Positions 12,990-23,379 are shown, counted from the first letter of the stretch. The stretch is DNA of 64,000 bases from Lepeophtheirus salmonis (GCF_016086655.4 NC_052138.2:5890001-5954000); one strand, 5' to 3'. A program made the numbers and translations. The notes: generated by a model from the sequence alone, not told the origin.

Positions 12990-13620
12990 ATAGCTCCTCT
13001 TACTAGTTTATATGTAAGGGTCTTCCAAGAAGAGGTGTGATTTTGATATTCAAAGAAAATTGCATTGTTTGAGATTGGAGGTTAATTTCATTGTAAAAGA
13101 AAATCGCTAAGTAACTGTTGTATGCCCTCAATGACTCCACGAATTCTATATTTGAGGTCTTAAAGTGACACTTGGCTGTTGGCCTAGATCCTATCTTTCA
13201 CGTGGCTCCAAAGGAAGAAGACTCAAGGTGTTGAATCACAAGATCTCGGTGCCATATTGTGATCACCTCTTCCAGAGGTAATAGGGTCCTGAAATTTTTG
13301 CCATGAAAGAACAATAGTTTCATTGCTTGAGTGGCACGTAGCACCACCTTGTTGAAAGTAAATGTTGTTCGGATCAATACCATCCAATTCCGGCGATAAA
13401 AATCATTAATCATCTCTCAATAGTGCCATCTATTCACCATGACTGTTGCTAAAGCCTCATTTTCTAAAAAGTAAGGGCTATCGATCCTGCTAAACCATAA
13501 ACCGTACCAAACAGTTACATGATGAGGATGGAGAGGCTTTTTATTAATAAATATTGGGGTTTCCGAGTAGCAGATGCGACAGTTTTGCTTGTGATTTAAT
13601 TGATTTTGTGATATAAAATT
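12990..13620 (-). pseudogene. Mariner/IS630-type transposase fragment, catalytic Asp lost
   Basis: C-terminal half of a DDE transposase on the minus strand, spread over several frames. In order the translation shows KQNCRI, PLHPHHVTVWYGL, ELDGIDPNNIYFQQGGATCH and PRSCDSTP.VFFLW, then a KDRI..NSQVSL.DLK..IR.VIEGI tail. In this family the middle block normally reads FQQDGATCH; here the aspartate codon reads glycine (about 13,345), so the second catalytic residue is gone. The N-terminal DNA-binding half and the terminal repeats were not found. ORF 13,198-13,413 covers only one of the frames. Clearly a dead fragment. Confidence 0.8.
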
Positions 13621-13689
13621 TCATAAAAAGGATACGGTTCTATAAGCTATATAAATTATAATTACATATCTTAATAAGCATACAATTTG

Positions 13690-14008
13690 TACAAAGAATA
13701 AATTAATTTACATGAAAGTTATTAATTTTTTAGATTGTCCAAAGTAAACGTAACCCTATAAAAGGGTAAAAATAATCTTAAAAAGTCTCAAAATCAGATT
13801 TTTATGAAAAAACTAATTACAAATTCGTTATCAGTACATCAAGCACCATAAGTATTTTATATGGAATTCGAAAGATTATTGAAAAATAAAAATTTGATAA
13901 AGAATGTAATGTAGAAAATGTTTAATTCCTCATTTACAAAATCCATGGCATCAAAAGCACATAAATAATATTCGTATATGAACTAGCAAAATTTGAAGCA
14001 TCCAATAA
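13690..14008 (+). repeat. Dispersed module shared with 38,940-39,104
   Basis: The two segments share a TTTTTTAGNTTGTCCAAAGTAAA stretch, a run ending GGGTAAAAATAAT, and a block reading ATAAATAATATTC.TATATGAACTA. It lies immediately left of the TTAA-flanked element in both places, so homology extends past the element's terminus. That suggests the two loci were duplicated together. Confidence 0.65.
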
Positions 14009-14282
14009 TTAACCCTCCGTTAGTGAATATCCTATAATTAAGCCTCTGTTAGTGGACATTCTATTAATAACGCAGTTATTGAAGTGACAAGGAAAGAAAC
14101 AAGGAAAATAAAACGTCTTTATTAGCATGATGAACAATGAAAAAATTATGTCATATAAATCTTATATCATATTCTTGCAATTTTATCCATTTTTGCACGT
14201 GTCAAATATCAATTAAAATTTTCAAAATACTATTATACTGAAATGTTTTTATAAATTTATTATTTACTTTGATTTTCGTATA

Positions 14283-15186
14283 CAGGGAGCGGGGATCAAA
14301 GTGTCGCCTACTTTAAACCTTGATAATTTGAAGACGACATTATCGAATAAAAAACCGGTTACCAAATAGGAAAACTATTTTTGTCAGCTGACGATACGTA
14401 GTTCAGTTAGCATCATGCCGTCATCATATGAGGAGATAAAGAGCTATAAGTGGAACGAGGAGCTTTCGAGGTCCGCCGTAGTCATGGCATTGGTTAATAA
14501 TGGAGGTGAAATCTCCAATTCAACGATTGCTTCAACCTTAGGAGTGAATTTACGGACTGTTCAGCGTATCCGTAAGAAGCTAGAGGACACCTGGGATGTT
14601 GATGCTACCATAAATAGGGCACCCAAGGAGGAGAGCGCCAACAGGAAGGTCAGGGACACCGACTTTGTCAATACAGAGGTCTACCGGGATGTTATGGAGA
14701 AGGTGGTTCTGCCCTGGATCCAAGGGGTGGCCGGAGACAGACCCTGGATGTGGCAACAGGACTCAGCACCCTGCCATGTGTCCAAAATCTCCATGCAGTG
14801 GTTAACCGAGAACTTTTATGACGTCGTAACCAAGGATTTGTGGCCTCCTAACTCTCCCGACCTTAATCCTTTGGACTATTTTGGCTGGGGCTATGTCGAG
14901 AGACATACCAACAGACATCCCCATAGCACCAATGCCAGCCTGATGGACTTCATCAAGGAGGTATACGGCAACATGGACAATGAGATGGTCAGAAGAGCCT
15001 GCAGCCAGTTCAGAGGCCGTATTGAGGCTGTTATTGATGCCAACGGTGATTACATCGAATGAATGGCTACTCTATACCTATATGCTCGTCATAGTTTTGA
15101 TTTTCAATCAAAAAAGTTAAGAAATGTATATTTTGTGTTGTTTTTTGTAGAAACATTTTTGGGGACAATTTGATCCCTGCTCCCTG
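14283..15186 (+). mobile_element. maT-like (DD37D) element, internally deleted
   Basis: Terminal inverted repeats of about 26 bp: the left end starts CAGGGAGCGGGGATCAAA at 14,283 and the right end, in reverse complement from 15,186, starts CAGGGAGCAGGGATCAAA, with about three mismatches overall. TA dinucleotides flank both ends (14,281-14,282 and 15,187-15,188), the usual Tc1/mariner target duplication. At 904 bp it is shorter than a typical 1.3-kb element, and the missing part corresponds to the middle of the transposase gene. It is inserted inside the TTAA element. The intact termini and open ORF suggest it is among the youngest insertions here. Confidence 0.88.
14415..15062 (+). CDS. Internally deleted maT-like transposase, 215 aa
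   Basis: An uninterrupted ORF. Residues about 10-60 form a helix-turn-helix domain (NSTIASTLGVNLRTVQRIRK). Near residue 80, at KVRDTDFV, the sequence jumps to NTEVYRDVMEKVVLPWI, which belongs well downstream in full transposases. The C-terminal catalytic part follows: WQQDSAPCH carries the second Asp, and PNSPDLNPLDYF carries the third acid as Asp. There are 37 residues between them, which is the DD37D (maT) spacing. The protein ends with the usual QFRGRIEAVI..NGDYIE tail. The first catalytic Asp block (SDEK type) is deleted in frame, so the protein cannot cut DNA, but it could still bind the terminal repeats or full-length partners. Length is 215 aa against roughly 340-350 for the family. 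The start is the first ATG, 132 bp inside the left terminus. Confidence 0.85.
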   Translation: MPSSYEEIKSYKWNEELSRSAVVMALVNNGGEISNSTIASTLGVNLRTVQRIRKKLEDTWDVDATINRAPKEESANRKVRDTDFVNTEVYRDVMEKVVLPWIQGVAGDRPWMWQQDSAPCHVSKISMQWLTENFYDVVTKDLWPPNSPDLNPLDYFGWGYVERHTNRHPHSTNASLMDFIKEVYGNMDNEMVRRACSQFRGRIEAVIDANGDYIE

Positions 15187-15194
15187 TATATATC

Positions 15195-15374
15195 GTTTTT
15201 TCATGTCGAAATATAGCACTGAATCTTAGTTATACCTTAAGAACTTTATTTTTTTTAGAAGTTTTAAAGGCCACACCTTCATGAATTGAAAGTTTTAATG
15301 GCCATATTCGTGTTTTACGGCTTAAATAACAATAATAAATGGGGGTTTCAGTCTGCGTGTAAAAATATTATTGC
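15195..15374 (+). repeat. Dispersed repeat of about 190 bp, copy 2
   Basis: Matches 12,541-12,730 in the same orientation (TTTCATGTCGAAATAT and TGTTTTACGG blocks). It lies directly after the maT-like element and replaces the left end expected for the deleted Tc1/mariner copy that follows. Confidence 0.6.
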
Positions 15375-16001
15375 ATTGTGTTATTTATTAACAATAAAAT
15401 TTTAACAAAATTTATACTATGGATACATGTGTGTCTGATCGCTCTTAATCATTAATGTAGCCTCTCTTAGTGGAATAGATAGATTGTAGGCTGTGGTGAA
15501 AGGCCTAGTACCTGTTGAGGATGTTGTCTTCTTGCATGGCGTCCCAGTACTTGCTGACAATGACTTTGCTGGCCTCATTGTTCGGATGCCAGACTCTACA
15601 GGCCTTCCCCTCGACATACACCCAAAGGTTATATTCAATGTGGCTAGCATTAGGGCTTTAAGGGGGATCAAAAGTGTTAAAAAAGACCTATTCTCTTTAA
15701 CTATTTTTGATCAAGTTTGGCCTTTTTGACGGAGCACTTCTTTCTCTCTGTCGTTTTAGACTTGCTGGTGGCATTGACAGTGGTTTTAGAAATACCCATT
15801 TTCTTTTAGTACGCAAATGTAAATTGTTTGATCACATTCAAATGTCATGTTCTAGTTATGTAAGTCAGCTAAAGAGCTCAAGTTTGTTCTTTAATTCATT
15901 GTTTATACTGTAATTTATCGAATTATGAAATATTTTCAATCACTCAAACTTCATTAATTATTAATTTAGTAATTGTTCAGATTTCAATATACCACCTGGT
16001 A
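15375..16001 (-). mobile_element. Deleted Tc1/mariner derivative, copy A (left end lost)
   Basis: Homologous to the complete copies at 28,788-29,588 and 39,519-40,352. The right terminus is kept (ends ...CACCTGGTA at about 16,001, matching the TIR type TA.CAGNGNGG..CATTGAAAT). On the minus strand the translation retains pieces of the transposase C-terminus but is badly decayed. Its left terminus is missing, replaced by the repeat at 15,195-15,374. Confidence 0.7.
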
Positions 16002-16189
16002 TATAAAATAATTGCTACATTATTATAATGACGTAGCTACTGTTTTTTGCCTTAATCGTCACATTAAAAAAAATGAACAATCCAAGAAATTAAAAGGAAA
16101 AACAAAGGAAAAAATTTATAGGAGATTCAATTGGCTAAAACACGATGAAAAATAGCTAATTTTATTTATAAATCTGTACCAAGGCATTA

Positions 16190-16339
16190 TTGAGATATGT
16201 AAAGTATTTGATATAATTATATTGCATAGATCTAGTGCATACTGAAAAGTATTGACGATGAATTTATATTCGAATAAAGAAGAAGCATTTTTATAAATCT
16301 TGGAGTACATATATAATCTCCCATTTCACTAATGGAGGG
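16190..16339 (+). repeat. TTAA-element right core, copy A1
   Basis: About 150 bp with the order: a GCATACTGAAAAGTATTGACG-like block, then TAGATTC..A.GAATAAGAAGCATTTTTATAAAT, then a block like TATAATATCCCAGTTCACTAA, then GGAGGG. The same order recurs at 17,945-18,030, 29,775-29,880, 33,955-34,085, 40,536-40,685, 44,255-44,406, 49,900-50,030 and 53,820-53,969, always on the plus strand. No coding potential. Confidence 0.85.
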
Positions 16340-16379
16340 TTGAACTCAAAGTGCTAACCATAATTTATGTAATAAATTG

Positions 16380-17000
16380 TAGTTTTTACTAGTGATGGGA
16401 CTTCTCCAAAAAATTCCCCTGACCGATTCTGACATTATTTATACCACTGCTAACAGTTTACATCAAATCGTATTTTTGAATAAACAAAACAATGTCTAGT
16501 TATAACGTCATAACTTCAATTGTCGACATGTAGTTCAAATGATCTTACAGGACTTCCTTCCCAGTCTAACAGATACAACAGTACTGTACATTAATCTTAC
16601 ACGTTTTGCAACGTTCGGTACGATTTCAGATATGAGTCACCATTCATTGTATTTACCAAAACTTAATATCTTGAAATGAAAATTGCCGCAACAACCAAAA
16701 ATACTAAGAATACGTTTTTTTAAGTTCAGTTGGTGTTCAATTGGTTTCTCCATAGTTATTGTGCATTTTTTAAACATAAATTATATTATTAGGATATTTC
16801 ATAAGCTTAAAAGATTAGAGTCATAAATTCACATTTTTGTTTCCTGTATCTTGAAAGAAATATTTTATATTATTTTTTTTTCAACTTGTAAAAAGGGAAT
16901 TAATATTTAATACCACTGATAGATAAGCATAGAAGTAGAAAAGTTGGAAGTTCACCATTTATACCGATGTAAATTCCAATTCCTGAACGAGTATTTGATT
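16380..17000 (+). repeat. Dispersed block shared with 40,730-41,210
   Basis: Both copies share TTTACTAGTG.TGGGAC, an ACTGCTAACAG.TTACATC block, CTTCCCAGTCTAACAG-like and AACGATCTTACA-like blocks, and later GTTTCCTGTATCTTGA. It follows the TTAA-element right end in both places, so the homology crosses the element border here as well. No ORF of note. Confidence 0.7.
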
Positions 17001-17024
17001 CTGCGATTCCCTATTCCAATTAGT

Positions 17025-18030
17025 TGTTCTATTAATAGTTTTTATACAATTATACATTTGTTTTTCCACTCTCATTATAACATTAACTTTTAAAACGCGG
17101 TGAGTGAGCTGTCTAAAAAAAGAAACCACAAAAAAAAACGTATTTAATTAAATGATAAAGAGTTAAACGATTATAATAATTACGTCATTTGAATTACTTT
17201 TTTTTCCCTCAGTACTCACATTGAAGAAAAAAAAAGGATGGAATTTCAAAGAAAAAACAATGAATTGACCTAGTTTCAAAACGTTTCATAAAATTCACTA
17301 AACCTCAATTAAAAGTGGCCAAAAAAAAAGGCATTATCAAGATAAAAAGTGAATTGTATATTAACTAAGCATGCAGAATACCTAAATTTCAGTTAGTTCT
17401 GATGAAAATTCTAATACCTCATTAATATTATGAATTAAGGAATTACATAACAAAATAATATCCTTTTTTTAATATTTTACTTTTTATTAATGAGGTCTTG
17501 ACGAGAAAATACATAAATGTAATTAAGATTCTAATTAATTTAAATAATTGAAGAGCAAAACTATTTAAAAATTTCGTTTTTCTTTGTAACCAGGAGAAAA
17601 TTTATTCCTGCTTGGCTCATATATATTCCCACCACTACTTAATATCCTTTAATTTTTAATGGACAAACCTCAGTTTTTCTATGCAACTTTTTGTTATTGC
17701 ACTTATTAAATGTTAAAATAATTTTTTTAGTCTTAAACTTAACTATTCTATACTTTGGTCCCTACTTCCTTTTTTTGCTTTATTTTTTGAAATATGAATG
17801 AAATCAGAAATTACAAAAGGCATATAATGCGTATAATTAAGTAATTACAAGTATCGTTGAAATCGTTATTATTGAGCCAATTCCGATACTTCAAAAGTGG
17901 TTGATTCTTGCAGATTCTGGTCCTTACCGATGTATAAGTACACCCTTAATACCAACATATCTATTAACTCTGGAGCATACTGAATGTAGATTCAAAAGAA
18001 AAATAAGAATTTCTATGAGGGTAAAATAAA
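17025..18030 (+). repeat. TTAA-family module plus core, copy A2
   Basis: The left module (17,090-17,230, with GAAACCACAAAA, a run ACGTATTTAATTAAATGATAAA and CTCACATTGAAGAAAA) and the middle module (AAACCTCAATTAAAA at about 17,300) recur at 31,930-32,160. The right core is at 17,945-18,030 with a degenerate end. About 1 kb in all. No coding sequence recognised. Confidence 0.65.
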
Positions 18031-18039
18031 AATTACTCC

Positions 18040-18544
18040 AGATGTGTCAAATTTTACTATAATGATGTAGTATTTTTTTTGTTTTTTAAATACCAAATTT
18101 TATATATATATATATCATATAATAAAGAATAATGTTAGTAGAAAAAACCTATAAGAACGTTTTATTTTTCATTATTTCTCAGAGAGAAAAAAGATTATAA
18201 AATGATTTTTGTTCCTAACCACATCAATGAAAAATAACATGTAGTTTATTATACATATAATTGAAGCAAATAGAATAGAAAACTATAATTGCATTTACTT
18301 CAAAGTATTACTTACTTGCTGGAACATTACTGAGAGTTATTAGGGGTTGACAACACATAGACAGATAAACTTAACTTATCCCTTCGAACCCTGGAGACAC
18401 AATGGGCCAATTTATATATTTTTTTTTTCATCTTCCTTTAATTTTTCAAATGCACTGATTAAGTCGAAGTGAAGTAAATCCTATCTATTCACACACCTTT
18501 GATTATTTTTAATTTTTCAAGGGTAAAATTTAAACAAGAGGTTC
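18040..18544 (+). repeat. Long-repeat fragment LR-A
   Basis: Matches 34,136-34,600 and, more weakly, 50,085-50,600: GTGTCAAATTTTACTAT, a TACCAAATTTT.TATAT run, a GAAAAA.GATTATAAAATGATTTT block, a GCTG..ACATTACTGAGAGTTA-like block and finally ATGCACTGATTAAGTC. It is cut at about 18,545 where the LINE begins. Confidence 0.7.
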
Positions 18545-19990
18545 TATCTTGTATATCTTGACAGTATTATATTTGTTGGCCTTTCATAAAAAGGCATGAC
18601 TTAGGTTAAAGTAAATGTTTCCTTTTATGTATTAAGACTTTGACCATTGTTTTGGAGGGGTTAAAAGTTTTACCCTTCATATACCCCATTGATTTATAGT
18701 AAGAGAGCTTGATAATAGTATGAGCCATACTTTGAAGATCAAGTCAAACAATGATGAGGGGTACATCATCAGCATAGCCGAAAACCCTTTACCTAGATAT
18801 CCTGAAACTTCACATAATAGGGGACAGCACTCTCCCCTATGAACTACCCCTGGTTGGGTGCACTTTCTTCGTAGTTCCTCCAAGAGTAGTGATCACAATT
18901 CTCTTTTTCAGGATATTGTCTTATCAAATGTAGATAGAAAGATCCAAACCCTGAGCTAGGAGTTCTGCTAAAGCAACCCCAAAGGAAATATTATCAAGGC
19001 GTGCAATACAGTCAAAACTCACAGCAAGAGTATATTCCTTGCCGTAAACGAGGCTATTTATGAGTCTCTTTAAGGAGGTCAGTCACATGGGCAAGAGATA
19101 AGTCCGTAGATCGATTAACTGTAGAGGTACAGATATAGAGGCAGTTGTTGTTGAAGATTCAATGGGAAAAAAAACCTGTTGAAGGTTTTGAGAATAAACC
19201 TTGAAAAAGTTATTGTCGAAAAGACTTTGGATCAGCTAACAATTTTTTTCCTAGTTTGTGCACGATTGTTCTCATCTTTTGATAAACAGTGGAATCTCAA
19301 TCAATCGTACAGAGCATACAAAGAGAAAGCAAGATATTCCAGCATTTTCATTGGCATATTTTTTAGTACAAAATGGAAAATTCCATCAGGACCACCGTCC
19401 TAAATAATTGAAAGAAATACAGAGAAGATTTTAGCTTTTCCAACCTGATAACATCATCCAAATCATCATTATCCTTTAGCAATGTCATTTAAAATGCATC
19501 CCGAACAAGGTCAGGATCAGAATCCAGTTCACCCCCAGTGAGGTGACGAGATTAAAGGTATTTGGACGTTTGTTCAAGAGGCATCGGCCATCGTTACATT
19601 AACATCACAGAGAAATCCTGAAGTGGCAGTTGTTTTAGACTTTACCAATCAAACCCCCCTTGAGTCATCAACCAATACTACCATATCAGCTACAATATTC
19701 ACACTAGCTTAGACATCTCGACTTTGTTAATGATTTGTATATACCTTGGTATTATTTGCCAGAGCATCCCGAAGGCATTGACCCCCTTTACCCTGTGTAC
19801 ATCGATTTTAAGAGACTCGAGTCTTTTATTCCAACAAGGCGCCAATATTGACCTCCTGGCCGGCTTGAAAGGAGGAATCAAATCCAGCACTTCCTGAATA
19901 GCCCAGTCCAAGCTAAGGAAGATATCTCAAGGATGCTGGTCAGGGAGTTTGGCAGATATTTTATATTCCAGATATTAAATAGTCAAATCT
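18545..19990 (-). mobile_element. LINE fragment with RT domain
   Basis: Minus-strand non-LTR retrotransposon relic. From high to low coordinates: a linker-like segment (19,911-19,699, ending with an ILAPCWNKRLESLK-type stretch), GGPDGI (GPDG at 19,393-19,382), the region around the fingers and palm with many stops, and FGYADD followed by VPLIIV with the catalytic YADD at 18,776-18,765. After that comes a NPSKTMVKVLIHKRKH-like block and truncation near 18,545. It is richer in G+C than its flanks. No poly(A) tail or terminal duplication was recognised. The clade is uncertain; the blocks look Jockey- or CR1-like. Confidence 0.78.
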
Positions 19991-20608
19991 TTTCAGTCGG
20001 CTTTAATAATGGTACGATATTTCTCCACGACTGGTTCATAGCTACTTGTAGAATATTTCAAATATGAGTGATCACTATGTGAATAAGAATCCAAGAATTA
20101 AGGTTCTATTTTGTATTTTTTGAATATTTCTATTTTTTATGTGAGTACCAAATATGCAACATTATTTTAATAAATAATATTTACCATTTCAATGTAAAGA
20201 TAATGACGTAATAGCCATAATAAACATAATAATTAATGTCACAACGTCAATATATTACCCCGCCTCGTACAAAATCAACAAAATAAATACTAGTTATTAT
20301 TTAAATATTCAAATTCTCTACTCATCGTGAATGAATCTATTCATTGTTGCAACACGGATATCTTCTTTTTCAAGGAAAGAGTTCTAAATAAGAGCCTCTC
20401 TTGAGGTGTTCATTTTATCTCATTATTGGAGCCCTAAAAAGAGGCTGATTGATTTATACTGCAAGGTCCAACATCAATTCATTATCATTATTATTCAAAA
20501 TAGTAACATCAAACAAATAGTTCCCCGTTAAGAAGAACAAAATCCTCCCCAGTAAATGTAATGAACATAACACTTTTCATTTCTAATTAATTTTCTTGTC
20601 ATTATTTG
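19991..20608. other. Intergenic between LINE and GST gene
   Basis: AT-rich, nothing recognised. It is the downstream flank of the GST gene. Confidence 0.5.
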
Positions 20609-20614
20609 TTTATT
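20609..20614 (-). promoter_or_regulatory. Polyadenylation signal of the GST gene
   Basis: AATAAA on the minus strand, about 60 bp after the GST stop codon, at the expected place for the mRNA 3' end. Confidence 0.65.
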
Positions 20615-20672
20615 AAAAAAGTAAATATATATATAAATATATATAAGAAGAGGATCTCATTCCTTCTTTCCA

Positions 20673-21548
20673 TCATTTGAATGCAGCCATCTTATTATTG
20701 ATGGGACGGTGGATGAAGCGCTCAGACTTCATATACTTAGCTATCTTGGGCAATTTCTCAAAGCGGTCCAAAAAGTCTCTCAAGTTTTGAAATGGGTCAA
20801 GAAGTTTAGATGATAGGAGTCGATGTTGATCAAGCAATTCGTATATGATAAAGTCCGCAAAAGTAATAGATTCCCCCGTAAACCACGAACTCTTTCCAAT
20901 AAAGTTTGAGAACTCCTTTAGTTTGTCTTGAATTGACTTTAGATATTCATCCTTCAAACTTTCCTAAGGGATACATATGGTAAATGTTATTATTTAAAGT
21001 AAAACACGAGAGATGGAATCCATTTACAAAATTGGGATTGTAACAAAGACGAGCAAAGCCATTGCGGAAATCCATCGCTTGCTCTGCCAAGAGATCAACT
21101 TTCACTTTCTCGTTTTCCGTTTTTCCGCATAAATCATTTTTCCGCGCAATATGGCGTATAATGGCATTAGATTGTGTCAATTTAACGTCACCTAAAATAT
21201 GTCCGAATAAGTTGAAATGAATTTGTAAGGAATGAACATTAAAAAAATCAAAGGAAACTAACCATTAATGTAGTACGGCAAATTAGGAAAGTCAAGACCA
21301 ATACTTTGTTTGACTGTTAACCAGGAAGAATTGTCAAAATGTGGAGCGGGTCCAAGGGAATATTTCTTTTCTTCATAGTCTTCTCCAGTGTGTTCCAGTA
21401 ATAAACGAATGGGTTGGGCCAACTAGAAAATAGTGAATAAGGATAAATGATAAGTTTGTAATATCCACCCTAGCTTAAAAAATAATTGTTAAAAGTGTAG
21501 TATACTTACTCCACGAGTATCCCAATAGGCAAACAAAGCTTTTGGCAT
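20673..21548 (-). CDS. Mu-class glutathione S-transferase, four exons
   Basis: Cytosolic GST that conjugates reduced glutathione to electrophiles. Exons on the minus strand: 21,548-21,510; 21,422-21,263; 21,191-21,028; 20,963-20,673. Introns of 87, 71 and 64 bp all start GT and end AG, with donors GTAAGT, GTTAGT and GTAAAT, in phases 0, 1 and 0. The joined frame gives 217 aa without a stop, the usual mu-class length. The N-terminal thioredoxin-like domain holds AYWDTRGLAQPIRLLL, with the likely catalytic Tyr8, then GLDFPNLPYYI and the glutathione-site motif QSNAIIRHIARK. The helical C-terminal domain has CYNPNF, WFTGESITFADF (the conserved D in the folding motif) and LDQHRLL, and ends KMAAFK. 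Start: the ATG directly before PKALFAYWD. It is the only intact multi-exon gene in the window. Mu class is favoured over sigma by YWD.RG and QSNAI.R.IARK; confidence is high. Confidence 0.95.
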
Positions 21549-21884
21549 GATTTAATATTAAAGAATAAGGATGATGACTTATTGAATATCAAAACAGTAA
21601 TGATAACAAAAATACTCTTGCTGATATTTTTTGAAAATAATCACACACTCATAGAAAATGTAGACGCAAGCCTTTGATATTTATGTGGTAGAATAATCGC
21701 GATGCCTATATCTGCGTGTATAAATATTCACTACATAGACTCCTCCAAACAGTTTTCCCCCCGTTTTTTTAACGCTTAATAGGGGGCTATCTCTTCAATT
21801 GGAAGTTCACCGCATTCCATTTTATCATGTATTTACATTGTACAGATACAAACATTGAATAAAGTATAAACAAATAGGATTTTA
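21549..21884. other. Upstream flank of the GST gene
   Basis: This holds the GST promoter region and 5' UTR. On the minus strand there are several TATAA- and TATTTA-like strings within 200 bp of the ATG, none clearly better than the AT-rich background, so I do not name a TATA box. No further exon was found. Confidence 0.4.
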
Positions 21885-21975
21885 CTTTGTTTTGATTGCT
21901 TAATGACATTGCTATAAGTATGGATAAACAAGCAGTCTTAAAAATACAAGAAAGATATTATAGGGGCCTCTCTAA
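21885..21975 (+). repeat. Edge of third inverted-repeat-arm copy
   Basis: Matches 6,145-6,235 in direct orientation (TGATTG.TTAATGACATTG..ATA-like block, then an AAACAAGCAGTCTT block). The remainder of this copy resumes after the transposon and minisatellite, at about 23,380. Confidence 0.65.
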
Positions 21976-21980
21976 GATGA

Positions 21981-22998
21981 CAGAGTGCACCAGATACATT
22001 TTCTGCGATCAAGAAGCAAAACCAAAACCTTAATAACTTTTTATTCGAAAAGTATAATGAAAAACACTTTTAGCAATCAATCTTGGAATGAATTATTCAA
22101 TACCGCCTCTACCATAGCCTCCATACAAGGGCGGAACTTGGCGTAGGTTGCCATAGTATGATCGGACAACATGTTGGCACATTGCTTCTTGATACTGGCC
22201 TGAGCTCCTGCACATTACCATGTGATGTCTTCATAACCTAACTCTCTTAGACGTTCTACACACTGAAGTCGAGGGGATTGAGATCTGGAGAGGAAGAAGG
22301 CCAGAAGGTCTTGTCCTAGAAATGTGATCTTTGCAAAAATTATGTGCCTTCAAATCTGTATGCCTTGGGTAACTGTTTTGGGTCCACACATAGTTGTTTT
22401 CAGGATAGTTAGCCTTCAGCTAGTGTAAGATTTTCCACCTCAGGACCTTACAGTATGCATCCGCCTCGATTGTCTCATTATACTTGCAGAAGGAGGAATC
22501 CATATTCTTACCATCCGGGGCCACAACTACCAAGCACATTGTTTTGGCCGGTTGTTTTGTCTTGAATGTGACCTGGACTTCCTCAGGTGATGCTGTTATA
22601 ATTTCGTCGTTTCTGTGGTTCAAAACCTGGTTGACTATGAAGATCTTCTCAGATAAGAAGATCTTCACAGTTGGCAGATCCCTCTTCAAGTGATTAAGGA
22701 CTTTTTTTGTATCTCTCAAGCTTTAAGGCCTTCATCCTGTCGGTGTAAATTTTTTGGAGTCCCGACAAATCATCATGAATTTCCCTCCTGATGGTGATCT
22801 TCTCCAGTGTTGAACTTGTCAGCCAAGTCGCGCATTGATGATGTTGGATCTTATCCTCCAGGGAATTGAGAAATGTTTCATCTCTTTTCCAAACCATTTC
22901 CTCCACATCATGCCTCATTTTGACTCATGTTACATGAAACCTTAATAAGGGAAAAATAATTAATTTTATGGCGTAGAAAATTCCCTTGTTGCACTCTG
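21981..22998 (-). mobile_element. Tc1/mariner-type element
   Basis: Terminal inverted repeats: the left end reads CAGAGTGCACCAGATACATT from 21,981, and the right end, in reverse complement from 22,998, reads CAGAGTGCAACAAGGGAATT. Both continue into TTCTRCG. The right flank is TA; the left flank is GA, one change from TA. The element splits the third inverted-repeat-arm copy, so it inserted after that repeat spread. It carries the transposase pseudogene below on the minus strand. Confidence 0.8.
22077..22918 (-). pseudogene. IS630/Tc1-mariner transposase, frameshifted
   Basis: Read on the minus strand in at least three frames. The N-terminal frame gives MRHDVEEMVWKRDE and RMKALKLERYKK. The second frame gives IFLSEKIFIVNQVLNHRND, where the normal SDEK block has lost its Asp, then TMCLVVVAPDGK and EADAYCKVL. 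After a stop, the decayed second catalytic block follows, then KFRPCMEAMVEAVLNNS before the stop at 22,077-22,079. The order matches a full transposase C-terminal two thirds; the paired helix-turn-helix domain looks shortened. With the first Asp gone and several frame breaks, it is inactive. Confidence 0.8.
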
Positions 22999-23124
22999 TA
23001 TTTTTTTTTTTTTTTGGAAGGAGGGTTTGTGTTTTATATTTTATTTTTGATTAATTAATTTAAACATTAATTTATTTTTGATAAATTTCAAATACTATTT
23101 TCCTCTGAAAAAATTTTTAAATGT

Positions 23125-23320
23125 TAAATTTTTTCGAAAAAAATTTCAAAAAATCATGTGTTTTCTCATAAAATTTCAAAAATTCATGTCTTTTCTCAAA
23201 AAAATTCTAAAATTCATGTCTTTTCTCAAAGTTTTAAAAATTTCATGCCTTTTTTTAAAAATTTTAAAAATTCATGTCTTTTCTCAAAAATTTCAAAAAT
23301 TTAATTTTCAAGATAAAAGA
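23125..23320 (+). repeat. 30-bp minisatellite, about six units
   Basis: The unit is of the form TTCATGTCTTTTCTCAAAAA followed by about 10 AT-rich bases. CATG-anchored units begin at 23,155, 23,185, 23,215, 23,244 and 23,273, a period of 30, 30, 29 and 29 bp. Because 30 is a multiple of three, part of the array stays open and gives repeated KFMSFLK-like peptides (ORF 23,078-23,332). I regard that ORF as a by-product of the repeat. Confidence 0.85.
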
Positions 23321-23379
23321 AAAATTCCTTAATTATACTCCCTCCATCCCACCTCTGCATTATAAATAATTTATGCAAA

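Larger units (their letters stand above)
14013..16339 (+). mobile_element. TTAA-flanked inverted-repeat element with nested insertions
   Basis: The left end reads TTAA then CCCTCCGTTAGTGAA at 14,009-14,027. The right end, read in reverse complement from 16,339, gives CCCTCCATTAGTGAA, with TTGA (one change from TTAA) outside. A 15-bp terminal inverted repeat with one mismatch beside TTAA is the signature of piggyBac-type elements. No piggyBac transposase is seen, so it would be non-autonomous. The interior holds a left module (14,065-14,200), the maT-like element, a deleted Tc1/mariner piece and the conserved right core (16,190-16,339) that recurs seven more times in the window. The assignment rests on termini only. 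Confidence 0.55.

Noticed and set aside
18370..18400. GTTCGAA T-loop-like string (minus strand), also GGTTCGA at 38,528
   Set aside because: Neither has a pairing T-stem, acceptor stem or anticodon arm at tRNA spacing; no tRNA gene was found in the window.
23078..23332. 84-codon ORF with repeated KFMSFLK
   Set aside because: It is the translation of a 30-bp minisatellite.
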